Part shown: piece by piece, positions 7,218 through 15,054 of the stretch
Layout: every line of letters starts with the position of its first letter
Position numbering within the stretch: the stretch's first letter is position 1
Assembly (NCBI GenBank): GCA_003427395.1
Contig: BFEA01000028.1
Span: 2,576,828 to 2,596,859, forward strand
Length of the DNA: 20,032 nucleotides
Direction: 5' to 3'
From: Chara braunii
Lineage: Eukaryota > Streptophyta > Charophyceae > Charales > Characeae
The notes under the pieces: generated by a model
Database searches by the model: none
The model's input: only the letters and a program-made list of their open reading frames with translations
Told to the model about the DNA's origin: nothing
Made by a program: the position numbers and the translations under genes

Positions 7218-7655
7218 AGGAAACAGGAGAAAAATTGCGTTTTGATACAAGGGGGAAGAAGAAAAAAAGAGAGAGAAGAAGAAGAAACGGATGACGAAGA
7301 AGAGCCAGCTCGCGTCTCATTAGCGGAAATTTTCTTCAGACTGTGAGATCAGCTGATAGGAAAAATCGCATTTTGGGAACCACTTCATTTTTTTAAAGAA
7401 TGATTCTGTCCAGCAAGATTGTTTCAGGATATAAATTGTTTCAGCCCGTCAGGATATAAAGTATGTTTCTGTACAGTGAATGCCATCCCTGTGTTTAGAG
7501 CATGAAATTATCTTTACAACTCAACGTCACACAAACCCAGAAAAACGGATCAGCATCTCTCTCCCCTCCTGTTACACTCACTCGGCACTTTCATGTGTCA
7601 TGAAGATCGCAATAATCTGCGAAGACGATACAAGGTAATTGACTGAGGGACCGAC
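7218..7655. other. Intergenic, no gene seen
   Basis: A/G-rich then A/T-rich sequence. The motif CAGGATATAAA occurs at 7421-7431 and 7450-7460 (29-bp spacing). No coding frame of note. Confidence 0.4.
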
Positions 7656-7658
7656 AAA

Positions 7659-7665
7659 ATGTTGT

Positions 7666-7713
<48 letters not shown>

Positions 7714-7779
7714 CTGTGTTTGTGTGTGTATGTCTGTGTTTCTCTGTGTGTGTGTGTATGAGAGAGAGAGAGAGAGAGG
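7659..7779. repeat. (TG)n followed by (GA)n microsatellite
   Basis: Long GT runs with few interruptions (7659-7758) are followed by GA units (7761-7778). Confidence 0.95.
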
Positions 7780-8237
7780 AGCAAAACTTACGAGGGGGGC
7801 GGTGGGGGGAGAAGAAATGACGAGTCGAGCGATGAACGGATGCCACTGTCGAACGCACGAACTGACATGTTCCATTTTTGGCCACGTGGAGCTACCTCGG
7901 CACGACACGTGTCAATCGTTACATTATTAGCACTGCTACTCTCACTGGCGCTGCCAGAGCACTCTGTACTTCGTCCCGCACTTGCTTCAGAAACCTGATT
8001 GCCGTCGCGGAACCATGTTCGGGACTGATTCGGACAAGATTCCGGACCAGGTTCAGAAACATGATCTTGGGCATCGTACGGCAACCGCAGCTGCGGCTTC
8101 CCCTCAGCCGACGGCTCAGATCGTGCTGCAGCCTCTGGGTGATTGCCATCTGGCTTATCGGCAGCAGCCTCGGGTTGGAATCCAGCCATCCCCTTGCAAG
8201 CTACTGCTTGCCACAGAATGGTTCGTTGACGGTCAAA
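7780..8237. other. Intergenic; short internal repeats only
   Basis: GCTTCAGAAACCTGATTGCC (7983-8002) and GGTTCAGAAACATGATCTTG (8049-8068) are diverged copies. A 264-codon reverse-strand frame covers 7788-8582, but its N-terminal half is tandem-repeat translation and no domain is visible. Confidence 0.4.
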
Positions 8238-8393
8238 GCCTGAGAGACCCAGATGGGACTTGAGCTTGAAGAACGTGACTGGCACGAAAAACGTGATGGG
8301 ACCCAGATGGGACAAGGCTGAGAGACCCAGATGGGACAAGCCTGAGAGACCCAGATGGGACAAAAAGCGTGACTGGAACGAAAAACGTGATGG
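8238..8393. repeat. Tandem/interspersed repeats of CTGAGAGACCCAGATGGGAC
   Basis: Units occur at 8240, 8300 (partial), 8318 and 8342, the last two with a 24-bp period. A second motif, CGTGACTGGCACGAAAAACG, occurs at 8274 and in variant form at 8368, so the array has a higher-order structure. Confidence 0.85.
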
Positions 8394-8582
8394 CTTGGGG
8401 AAAGGATAGTGAAGAGGGCGATCATAGCTTCGTGTTCGTTGCCCTCCTCCTCTCATTCCCGCCCTGGACTCCACTCTGCTCCTCCATTTCACTACGTGCT
8501 CCAGATACGAGGCCGTCGCGCTGTTGGCTCGAAGCGGTGCCAGACGCGCTACTCCTAGAGCTTTCATCATACATTGAGCCAC

Positions 8583-8586
8583 AGAG

Positions 8587-8643
<57 letters not shown>
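8583..8643. repeat. (GA)n microsatellite
   Basis: About 25 GA units after two ACAGAGACACAG-like starts. It is followed directly by the box-B-like GAGTTCGAAGC (8663-8673). Confidence 0.95.
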
Positions 8644-8645
<2 letters not shown>

Positions 8646-8656
8646 CTATTTTGTTG

Positions 8657-8690
8657 ACCTGAGTTCGAAGCTAGTGTAGACGCTTCGGTA
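8657..8690 (+). mobile_element. tRNA-like box B remnant
   Basis: GACCTGAGTTCGAA (8659-8672) matches 3869-3882 exactly, where it forms the box-B part of a SINE head. No box A is visible upstream because the GA microsatellite ends there. It lies about 55 bp from the second small-MITE copy. Confidence 0.45.
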
Positions 8691-8726
8691 ATGCCTGCGC
8701 ATTACATTTTCGCGCTCATGCTATGC

Positions 8727-8830
8727 TACCTTCTTCCCCCGAATACAACGTACGGTGATTATAGCTGTATTTGGAGAATCTTTTTTTTTAGTCTAAATAA
8801 TACAGCTATAAGGACCGTTCGTTGTCCAAC
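8727..8830. mobile_element. Small MITE (TACCTTCTTCCC family), copy 2, rearranged
   Basis: 8727-8775 (TACCTTCTTCCCCCGAATAC start, ATAGCTGTATTTG end) is nearly the reverse complement of 3767-3829. After a T9 run, 8799-8828 (AATACAGCTATAAGGACCG) is a second partial copy in the other orientation. The locus is therefore two inverted fragments rather than one intact element. Confidence 0.68.
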
Positions 8831-8912
8831 GGCCAAACTGCGTTCCTGCTACTGGCGCGGTGGATAGCCTTGTTCCAATAGGTGGTCCCGCCGCCGGTAC
8901 CAGTACGGTAGT

Positions 8913-8993
8913 CGTTAGTGTGTGGAACTCGCTCCCCTCGTTAGTGTGTGGAACTCGCTCCCCGAGTGGAACTCACTCCCCGAGTGGAACTCT
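8913..8993. repeat. Short tandem repeats of GTGGAACTCGCTCCCC
   Basis: CGTTAGTGTGTGGAACTCGC occurs at 8913 and 8939 (26-bp period), followed by two shorter units starting CGAGTGGAACTC (8963 and 8981). Confidence 0.9.
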
Positions 8994-9127
8994 GCATTTG
9001 CACATTGGGCGGGTGGTGGAGCGAGGCCTATATTACCCTTTATGAAAAATATCTCGACAAGGAAAATTCAATCGGGCCCAGTGCCCAAGGGTGTACGTAA
9101 ATGGAGTAGCGAGTTCGTTTCAAACAG

Positions 9128-9297
9128 CGGGGCGTGGTCCCATTAGCAAAGAGGGATCGGATCGAATGCATGAATCTGGACGTGTTTGAAGAGAGATGCA
9201 GGAAATCGAAATGGAACTGCTTTTCTGCATCTCTGCATAAGACAAATCCAGATTCAGGAGCTTGATCATATCCGCTTTGCTGGAGGGACCTCGGCCC
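9128..9297. mobile_element. Foldback MITE, family FB1, copy 2 (diverged)
   Basis: Arms 9128-9201 and 9225-9297 are imperfect reverse complements. Both hold the family signature (TGAATCTGGACGTGTTTG on the left, AATCCAGATTCAGG on the right), with GGTCCC/GGGACC near the ends and GATGCAG/CTGCATC at the centre. It is clearly the FB1 layout but well diverged from copy 1. No convincing target-site duplication is visible. Confidence 0.7.
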
Positions 9298-9373
9298 AGA
9301 GCCCCACCCCCACCGGCCTCAAACCGTAACCCTCGGGCTGAGCCCCCGCCCTTTTTTCTTTTCTTTTTTTTCC

Positions 9374-9462
9374 CCCCTTTATAAAAGGGGCACTGAGGGC
9401 TTCATATTATGAACTTGAAACAGCACTGAGGCCCTCAGGGAATCCTCAACAAACAACCCGGG
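9374..9462 (+). other. TATAAAA in a near-palindrome, and 23-bp outer inverted repeat (left)
   Basis: CCCCTTTATAAAAGGGG (9374-9390) is a near-palindrome around a TATA motif. GAATCCTCAACAAACAACCC (9440-9459, continuing GGG) is inverted at 10165-10187 with one mismatch. No gene follows. The stretch may be the edge of an unrecognised element. Confidence 0.35.
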
Positions 9463-9560
9463 AAGTGGATATAGGCAGGGCAGCGGTCTACGTTTTGGCC
9501 ATTTCTGTCCCTAGGCATAATTCCCTTCAGCTGAGATACCAAGATACTCTTATAATCTAG

Positions 9561-10026
9561 CGGCCTATCTCAGTTGGTAAGGCACGCAAGTGGCATTCAG
9601 GAGGTCTTGGGTTCAACCCCCATTAGCCTCATGTACCTTCCTGGGCAAGCTTGGCGCCCGCCACCTAGAGATATGCCGTTGGTTCCGAGTGGCATTGAGC
9701 AGAGACTGCTGATGTTCATAGGGGGCGGGGACCGGAGGGGAGGCACAGTGATCCCCCGAGTGGCATTGAGCAGAGACTGCTGATGTTCATAGGGGGAGGG
9801 GACCGGAGGGGAGGCACAGTGATCCCCCGAGTGGCATTGAGCAGAGACTGCTGATGTTCATAGGGGGAGGGAACCGGAGGGGAGGCACAGTGACCGGCCC
9901 ATCCAAGAAGCTCGGTCCTGATGCTACCGGCTGACCCCTGGCCGGTATCGCCCACCTGCTGTAGCAGGTATCGCACCTCCTGGTGGGTGCAGCTCCCGCA
10001 TGTTCCCTTGTTGGAAGCTTGAGCAC
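9561..10026 (+). mobile_element. tRNA-headed retroposon-like unit (family R71) with internal 71-bp triplication
   Basis: Box A TATCTCAGTTGG (9566-9577) and box B GGGTTCAACCC (9609-9619) lie 31 nt apart. The acceptor ends do not pair, so this is tRNA-derived, not a tRNA gene. The body contains three 71-bp tandem units (see 9685) and a tail with GGCCGGTATCGCCCACCTGC. Parts of the body recur at 5455-5530 and 12625-12755, which shows a dispersed family. It runs directly into half of an FB1 foldback element at 10035. Confidence 0.65.
9685..9893. repeat. 71-bp tandem repeat, 3 copies
   Basis: Units starting CCGAGTGGCATTGAGCAGAG begin at 9685, 9756 and 9827 and differ by only a few bases. Other family members show only one unit, so the triplication is specific to this copy. 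Confidence 0.95.
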
Positions 10027-10034
10027 GGATGTGG

Positions 10035-10164
10035 GTGCAGTTCAGGAAACTCGACACTATATCTGCACATCTCCGCAAAAGCGTCCAGATTCAGGCGTTG
10101 AGGTCGCTCTTCGCATCCAGATTCAGGCGTTGAGGTAGCTCAACGCTGTTAGTGGGACTTTGCC
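10035..10164. mobile_element. Half of foldback MITE FB1 (copy 3) with internal 32-bp duplication
   Basis: The stretch matches the reverse complement of the loop and left arm of copy 1 (GTGCAGTTCAGGAAACTC, CTGCACATCTCCGCAAAAGC, AGTGGGACTT). The opposite arm is missing. TCCAGATTCAGGCGTTGAGG is present twice (10084 and 10116, 32-bp period). Sequence identity to copy 1 is high, higher than that of copy 2. Confidence 0.78.
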
Positions 10165-10187
10165 CCCGGGTTGTTTGCTGAGGATTC
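10165..10187. repeat. 23-bp outer inverted repeat (right), partner of 9440-9462
   Basis: CCCGGGTTGTTTGCTGAGGA (10165-10184) with TTC is the reverse complement of 9440-9462 with one mismatch. Together they enclose the R71 unit and the FB1 half-element (702 bp between them). Confidence 0.75.
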
Positions 10188-10447
10188 AAGGCTAATTCTT
10201 TTAAGCCCAACCAAGTTCCCCGTAAAACTATATAATGACAATAAAAAAGGGCCTGAAAGGCTGTCCTGTCCAGATTTGACAGGTAATTGAATTGGTTGCC
10301 CCCGCCCTTTTAGTAAACAAAGCAAAAAAGTTGGAAAAACAATCAAATCGAGAAGCAACAGTTCCACGTATTCTCCAAATCAAGCAACCTATACCAACCA
10401 TCATTATATTTCCTTTTTTTCTTTTGTTTTCGTTTGTTTTCTTTTTT
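10188..10447. other. Intergenic, A/T-rich
   Basis: No gene or family is recognised. Pyrimidine-rich sequence at 10412-10447 abuts the terminal inverted repeat of the next element. Confidence 0.4.
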
Positions 10448-10887
10448 GGATAATTTGCGAAATACCCCTATAAGTTGAGATATATGCCAAAATGCACCTA
10501 AAAGATGTGTGTGGAGTGGAATACCTCTCTGACACGAAAAATGTGTTTTGAAATGGCCCCGGCGTCGATTGGACCTGGCATCCTTGCGAAATACCCCCAT
10601 CGGGTACTGTCCATCTTTGCAAAATGTCCCCGTAGTTGCTAACTTTTTCCAGGCCCTATTTATTTTCGTTTTACCCCTACTGCGCCTATGGGACGCACGG
10701 CCGGGTCCAACGAAAGGAGTGGCGATTGCAAACGGAATATTTCCTCCAAAAGAAACGCGCGTGTTGAAGAATGCACGGCCATTTTGGATGCAATTTTTTG
10801 GAGCAACTTTCTGTCTAGATACACAGATAATGGGCGTGCGCTCTAGTGGGGGGGAAGGCACTGTCGTTTTAGCAGTTGCACACACAG

Positions 10888-10919
<32 letters not shown>

Positions 10920-11313
10920 GAGTTGGGGGCAAGAGGATGTCGGAGACGGCAAACAAGGAGAGCTTGGAGGAATGGCGAGGGAGGAGTTGGAGATGGGCAA
11001 GCTTACCAGGGTGAAGCTGCAGAACACAGCGTGCCACTTCGAACAACTTCGAAAGTTTGAATCACAGAGGCAAACTGCCGTGCCTATGGGCCTGGGTATT
11101 GTGCAAAGTTGCCCACCCGGTATGGAGGGCAAACCGCGTAAAACAGGGTCCAGGCCCAGGCGCCAACAACGCGGTCCAGATTGCAAATTTACACACGGGC
11201 CTGACAGGGGCAAAACACAGAATTAGGCCCAAAAGGGCATTCCGCTCTACCCACATCTTTTAGGGGCACTTTGGCATATATCTCAACTTATAGGGGTATT
11301 TTGCAAATTATCC
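10448..11313. mobile_element. 866-bp DNA transposon with 78-bp terminal inverted repeats (non-autonomous, possibly Mutator-like)
   Basis: The left arm (10448-10525) and right arm (11236-11313) are reverse complements with 71 of 78 matches by hand count. Both begin GGATAATTTGC and continue with AAATACCCCTATAAGTTG. Long TIRs and lack of a transposase suit a non-autonomous Mutator-like element, but I cannot see a clean 8-11-bp target-site duplication in the T-rich flanks. Two more copies of the TIR core, TTGCGAAATACCCCCAT (10584) and TTTGCAAAATGTCCCCG (10617), lie subterminally on the left. The interior holds open frames up to 170 codons (10548-11060, +) with no recognised domain, plus a CA/GA microsatellite. 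Confidence 0.82.
10878..10920. repeat. (CA)n(GA)n microsatellite inside the TIR element
   Basis: CACACA units change to GAGAGA units near the middle of the 866-bp element. Confidence 0.95.
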
Positions 11314-11539
11314 CTTTCATTTTTCCCTTCTTTTACCAAAGGCAACCTTTCCCATATGATGCAGGCACTCCGCCCATGTTCATACTGAGGTTGCTATTGT
11401 ATTATACAAGCCGGAAAGCGGGTCCGTCGTCCCTCACATCATAAACAAAAACATATGAAGCCCGGTCCAGGCACAAAAGAAAAGGCTACCATGAGGAGGA
11501 AAGAAAAAAAAAGAAAGAAAAAAAGGCTATCATCCAAAG
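11314..11539. other. Intergenic, no gene seen
   Basis: Mixed sequence ending in an A/G-rich tract (11498-11526). No repeat or coding signal. Confidence 0.4.
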
Positions 11540-11678
11540 CTGTCACCACACCCTACAAAACGGCCCTGCCACCCGCGCGGCAGGGGTCCATATCTGCAGG
11601 CCCCCAGCTGCAGACACAGACCCCACAGAACCAACGCACCTCCTCGCAACTCAGGGCGGATCACACTTCTACCCACAC

Positions 11679-11831
11679 TTTTTTTTTTTTTTTTTTTTTG
11701 AAAGGCCCTTGTGCAAGACCTCTATCCTGGTGGTGGTAAGAGAACCACCGGGATGGAGGCTTTGCCTAGCGGGCCGCTCCATCTATTGGTGGGGAGCAAC
11801 ACCTGCTGGAAACCTGGTCCAGCGTCACACT
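11679..11831 (-). mobile_element. A-tailed retroposon-like repeat (CACCAATAGATGGAGC family), copy 2
   Basis: On the reverse strand the core (11829-11776: GACGCTGGACC, then TGCTCCCCACCAATAGATGG) is followed by about 75 nt of unshared sequence and an A-run (T21 at 11679-11699 on +). The core is almost identical to that at 2742-2793, in opposite orientation. The 3' segment between core and tail differs between copies. Confidence 0.6.
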
Positions 11832-12127
11832 GACCATTACATTTCACAGAATGATTCATCTAATCTATCACCAAACCCTGCAAATCCACCCTGGCCCCCA
11901 CGGGCCACGGATCTAGCCCCAGAGGCAGGCACAGACCCTGCAAAACCCACCCACCTCCTCGGGATTCAGAACAGACTACGCCTCTAGTCGGCGCGTGACC
12001 TTACCAAGGACACCAACGCCCTCCATGACGATGTCGTCGCAGAGCAAACATTACTTTCCCTCTCACCATCTCCCAACTACTGTCATAGCCCAGCAGAGCT
12101 ACCCTATCACCCATGCGGCAGGGGTTG

Positions 12128-12158
12128 CCCCCCCCCCTCCCCCCTCCCCCCTCCCCAC
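12128..12158. repeat. C-rich tract (CCCCCCT)n
   Basis: Short run of C6T units within the third diverged repeat block. Confidence 0.9.
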
Positions 12159-12325
12159 AAAAAACACCCACCACCTCCTGGCTATTTAGGGTAGACCACT
12201 CCACCAATCTGTATCTACTTTCTCTAAGGAAATCCGCCGCCCTCCATGATGAAGCCTCTGCAGAGTGACCCTCCCACATCCATATCATACAAAAATCCTT
12301 GTCAATGTCGGTCAATACTAAGTGG

Positions 12326-12359
<34 letters not shown>
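12326..12359. repeat. A homopolymer (34 nt)
   Basis: The longest A-run in the window. It may be a retroposon tail for the sequence just upstream, but no A/B boxes are visible there. Confidence 0.9.
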
Positions 12360-12362
<3 letters not shown>

Positions 12363-12624
12363 ACCACTTTTGGGGGATCTGCCAATGGTAAGTGGATTGA
12401 GATTAGCCTATGGTAGACGGTATGTCCTTGGATTAGTTTGAAATGCAGATCTGTGCTCAATTCTGGACAGGACTTGATGAATGGAACCAGAATCTACCGA
12501 TGGGAAAACAAACCATACTGAACAGCCAGCAAATAGCAAAGGATGGATAAATGAACGCATAAAAAAAAACCGTTGCCACCGAAGAATAAACGTGATACGA
12601 AAAGAAAAGAAGAAATGGGCCTTC

Positions 12625-12755
12625 AAAGCAGTCTCTGCTGATGTTGATGGGGGGAGGGGTAATCGGGGAGGCATAGTGACTGGCCAATCAGATGATGCTT
12701 GATCCCTCTGCTACCGGCTGTCCCCTGGCCGGTGTTCCCCATTGGGTGTTCCCTG
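12625..12755 (+). mobile_element. Fragment of dispersed family R71, copy 3
   Basis: CTCTGCTGATGTT, then GGGGGAGGGGTAATCGGGGA, then GGCATAGTGACTGGCC, and CTACCGGCTGTCCCCTGGCC align in order with 9770-9955. It contains one 71-bp unit instead of three. No tRNA-like head is visible upstream. Confidence 0.62.
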
Positions 12756-12808
12756 AAGGCAATCAAAGCCACCCTGGGCTGAAAAGGCCACCCCAATGAC
12801 CCATGTCC

Positions 12809-12955
12809 TTTTTTTTTTTTTTTTTTTTTTTTGAAACATTGCTCCAATCTATTGGTGGGGAGCCTCACCTGCTGCCACCCCATGTCAGATTGGACACAAG
12901 ATTGAATTTACGTGGGCTGGTTAGTCCGACGATAATACCTCAAGGTCATCGCCCT
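12809..12955 (-). mobile_element. Short A-tailed SINE-like element
   Basis: On the reverse strand, TGACCTTGAGGTATTATCG resembles a box A region and AAATTCAATCT (12909-12899) resembles box B, with shorter than usual spacing. The body then contains CACCAATAGATTGGAGC, shared with 2742-2793 and 11776-11829, and ends GTTTC before an A24 tail (T on +, 12809-12832). The head assignment is tentative. The tail and shared body are clear. Confidence 0.5.
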
Positions 12956-13554
12956 TTCAAAACAAAAAACAAAAAACAAAGCGACAGAACGGCTGCTGAA
13001 GTTTTTGACTCTAATGAATCTCACTCACCGAAGCGGTTGTCAAATAATTCACTAAAAACACATGCACAGTAAAGTCGGATTTAACTCCAATCTATACAAA
13101 AGGATTCCGGCAATCCAAACTCACACGCAGCCAGATACATCGTGAAAAAGACTCAAGAGAACCATTTACACATTCAATCACTCAAAACGTCTCCCCGCCG
13201 CAACAGCTTCACCAGGGGCAGTCCAGAGTCCAGACCTTGGCTTATCTGAAAGGGCATCTACATGTGGGGGCAAAAAAAAAAAAAACACTAGTGCCTTTTT
13301 ATCATAAATCACAATTTTTGTGGGGTTTGCTGGGCAGTGAATACAGGGGAAAGCGGGGTACTTAAGGCATACTCACACTACCATTTTCCCCCGAACATAA
13401 AGCATACGCGTTGTATTCAAGTTTCCCTGAAAACTCGATTTCCGAAAAGGTCTGCAGATGCACTTTGGATAGAACATATATGTGTTCTACTTGAATACAC
13501 TACACCTGCAAATACCATTGTATTCGAGATAGGGGTAGGGGTCTCCAATGCGCG
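12956..13554. other. Intergenic, no gene seen
   Basis: A/T-rich sequence with short A-runs (12961-12979 and 13271-13284). A weak echo of the small MITE (CCCCCGAACATAAAGC and GTTGTATTC at 13389-13420) is too diverged to call. Confidence 0.4.
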
Positions 13555-13660
13555 CCCCTACCGTAGTCACTGTACCCCTTCGCTTCCTTCGCCATAACTG
13601 CCACCCGCACCCCTACTGTAGTCACTGGGCCCCTTCGCTTCCTTCGCCATAACTGCCACA
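13555..13660. repeat. 55-bp tandem duplication
   Basis: The unit CCCCTACCGTAGTCACTG...CTTCGCCATAACTGCCAC occurs at 13555-13609 and 13610-13660 (second partial) with only a few differences. Confidence 0.92.
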
Positions 13661-14225
13661 AGTTCGCATCACTGCACGGAATCACAGCATGCATGCCTTG
13701 CAAAACATAGGATAGGGCACATTGCCAATGTCTCCCATGTAAGACCGGCACCTCTCTTCAGTGCGTCGCTGGAAAGCCCATGCAACTGTTCTTTTACCTC
13801 CGCTTATTCACATGGTTTGTACCTCGCTTTCCCCGCCCTCCGCCCCCCCACCCGCATCTCAAGAGGGGGGGGGCTTGAATGTTGCATACCGTAACGGTAC
13901 AGACCAGAACAAGAACCGACCTCTCTCACATAGTACAGGATAGCGCAGCGGAAAGCTAATATACCAATGATCAGACCAATCAATGTCGCAATGCAGACCA
14001 AACATACATCATCATCATCGCAAGGTGTGAAGGGCCTGGCGCTACACACAGGAAGAAGGCGCCAGGTCCAGACCATACACAGAGGAAGAGGAAGGGGGTC
14101 AGACGAAGAAGAGGGGGAAGATGGGAATGTCGTCAACACCAAGTCTTCGATACGGGCCCCAAATAATCCCTCGTCCAATGTCTCCATCCCAATGTCGAGT
14201 CTGAATCCAAATGTCGTCAAGTCCC
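13661..14225. other. Intergenic, no gene seen
   Basis: A reverse-strand frame (13804-14220, 138 codons) has one hydrophobic stretch that could be a membrane segment but no family resemblance. A hairpin CCTGGCGC/GCGCCAGG lies at 14035-14073. Confidence 0.4.
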
Positions 14226-14235
14226 AAAGTCACCA

Positions 14236-14466
14236 ACACCTCTCTCTCTCTCTCGTAGTCCGCAGATACTGAGAAGTCAGGTAGCGAGAGGGTGAGGGAG
14301 AGATGGTGGACTTAGAAGAGGAAGAAGAAGAACTCTCTCTCTCTCTCTCAGTCCGGTACTAACCTGTGAAGGTGGCGCCTTGTTGCAGGTACATCGAAGA
14401 CGAAGCTGGAGCAATGGCGCCACAGGTAAGTCTCCCTGGCCTCCGCCAACTCTCTCTCTCTCTCCA
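14236..14466. repeat. Three CT tracts with shared flank
   Basis: CT runs at 14236-14254, 14332-14349 and 14450-14463 are spaced about 100-115 bp apart. The first two are followed by a common (GT)AGTCCG stretch, so they are diverged copies of one unit. Confidence 0.7.
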
Positions 14467-14942
14467 ACGCTACTCTAGCTCCTAATAGCGCCCAGCGCTG
14501 AAGGCTACTCCTAACGCTACTACTACTACTGCAGCGCTCCTCCAGAGTGCTGCTGCTGAATCCTGAAGACTGCCTCCTGCCTCCTGCACGTGAATTGCCC
14601 GTGAACTGACTGGGAAGTTCCCGTGACTACCTCCGACTACCTGCAGCCTGCAGGGCGGGCCAGTTCTATATAGTGCTGGCCCGTCCGGGAGGCTGCTCTT
14701 GCCAATGCCGAAACGTGCCAGACCCTGGCATTGAAGTTCAAACAAAGGTTGTCTTGAAACAGGCCCAAAAATGGCCTGTGCTAAAACCCTGGTCTGACAC
14801 CTGAGTTTCAGGGCAGGTCCACTTTATGAGGGTCTGAAAATGGCCCTCGTTTTCAGGCTGGCTGAAACGACACAAGGCCTGTAGGGCCCTTATTTTTCGT
14901 CTGGTCGGGCCTTGCAGGCCCGTGTGGCTGCGCAGTATGCCA
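14373..14942 (-). repeat. Probable 3' LTR of the Ty3/gypsy element (inner end defined, outer end uncertain)
   Basis: On the reverse strand the LTR starts TGGCATACTGCGC immediately after a polypurine tract. A TATA box (CTATATAG, about 14674-14667) lies about 270 nt in, as expected for a U3 promoter. The loop of a perfect 8-bp palindrome (CGGGCCAG/CTGGCCCG, 14656-14683) holds the TATA. The outer end is not certain: GGCGCCA at about 14379-14373 would give matching TGGC/GCCA ends and a length of about 570 bp. No second LTR lies in the window to confirm it. Confidence 0.55.
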
Positions 14943-14956
14943 CCCCCCCCCTCCTT
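14943..14956 (-). promoter_or_regulatory. Polypurine tract (second-strand primer)
   Basis: The reverse strand reads AAGGAGGGGGGGGG directly before the LTR start TGGCATACTG and 12 nt after the end of the pol frame. This is the expected site and composition for priming second-strand synthesis. Confidence 0.75.
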
Positions 14957-15054
14957 GAAAGACTGAGCTTACCTGCGAGGGTGAAGCTGACGGTCTGAGG
15001 GAGGGACCAAAGTCCGGGTGGGAGGGGCAGGTCGTGAAACTTCCTTAGCTAACC

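Larger units (their letters stand above)
11540..12290. repeat. Three diverged direct repeats of a roughly 150-bp unit
   Basis: Blocks at about 11545-11675, 11870-12030 and 12095-12275 share an order of motifs: GGCAGGGGT or GCCCCCA, then ACCTCCTCG/ACCTCCTGG, then GGCGGATCAC/AGACTAC/AGACCAC. Blocks 2 and 3 also share GCCCTCCATGA and CGCAGAG/TGCAGAG. Similarity is modest. A poly-T retroposon tail splits block 1 from block 2. Confidence 0.5.

Noticed and set aside
8238-8393. CRISPR-like array
   Set aside because: The repeat units are unevenly spaced, some are contiguous, and the intervening sequences are themselves repeated. The context is eukaryotic.
7788-8582. 264-codon open frame on the reverse strand
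   Set aside because: It is the longest frame outside pol after the RT, but part of it is the translation of the 8238-8393 tandem repeats (SHLGLS units), its C-terminus runs into Pro/Ser simple sequence, and no domain or start context is recognisable.
9566-9619. Functional tRNA gene at the A/B boxes
   Set aside because: The boxes and spacing fit, but the 5' and 3' acceptor ends do not pair and the anticodon arm is not convincing. Called tRNA-derived instead.
10548-11060. 170-codon frame inside the TIR element as a possible transposase
   Set aside because: No DDE or other transposase motif is visible, and the C-terminal part is CA/GA microsatellite translation.
13804-14220. 138-codon reverse-strand frame with a hydrophobic segment
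   Set aside because: One possible membrane segment is not enough evidence. The rest is low-complexity and there is no homology I can recognise.
14405-14422. TGGCGCCATTGC on the reverse strand as a primer-binding site
   Set aside because: It lies beyond a 3' LTR, where no primer-binding site is expected, and no gag follows toward lower coordinates. The similarity to TGGCGCC-type sites may be chance.
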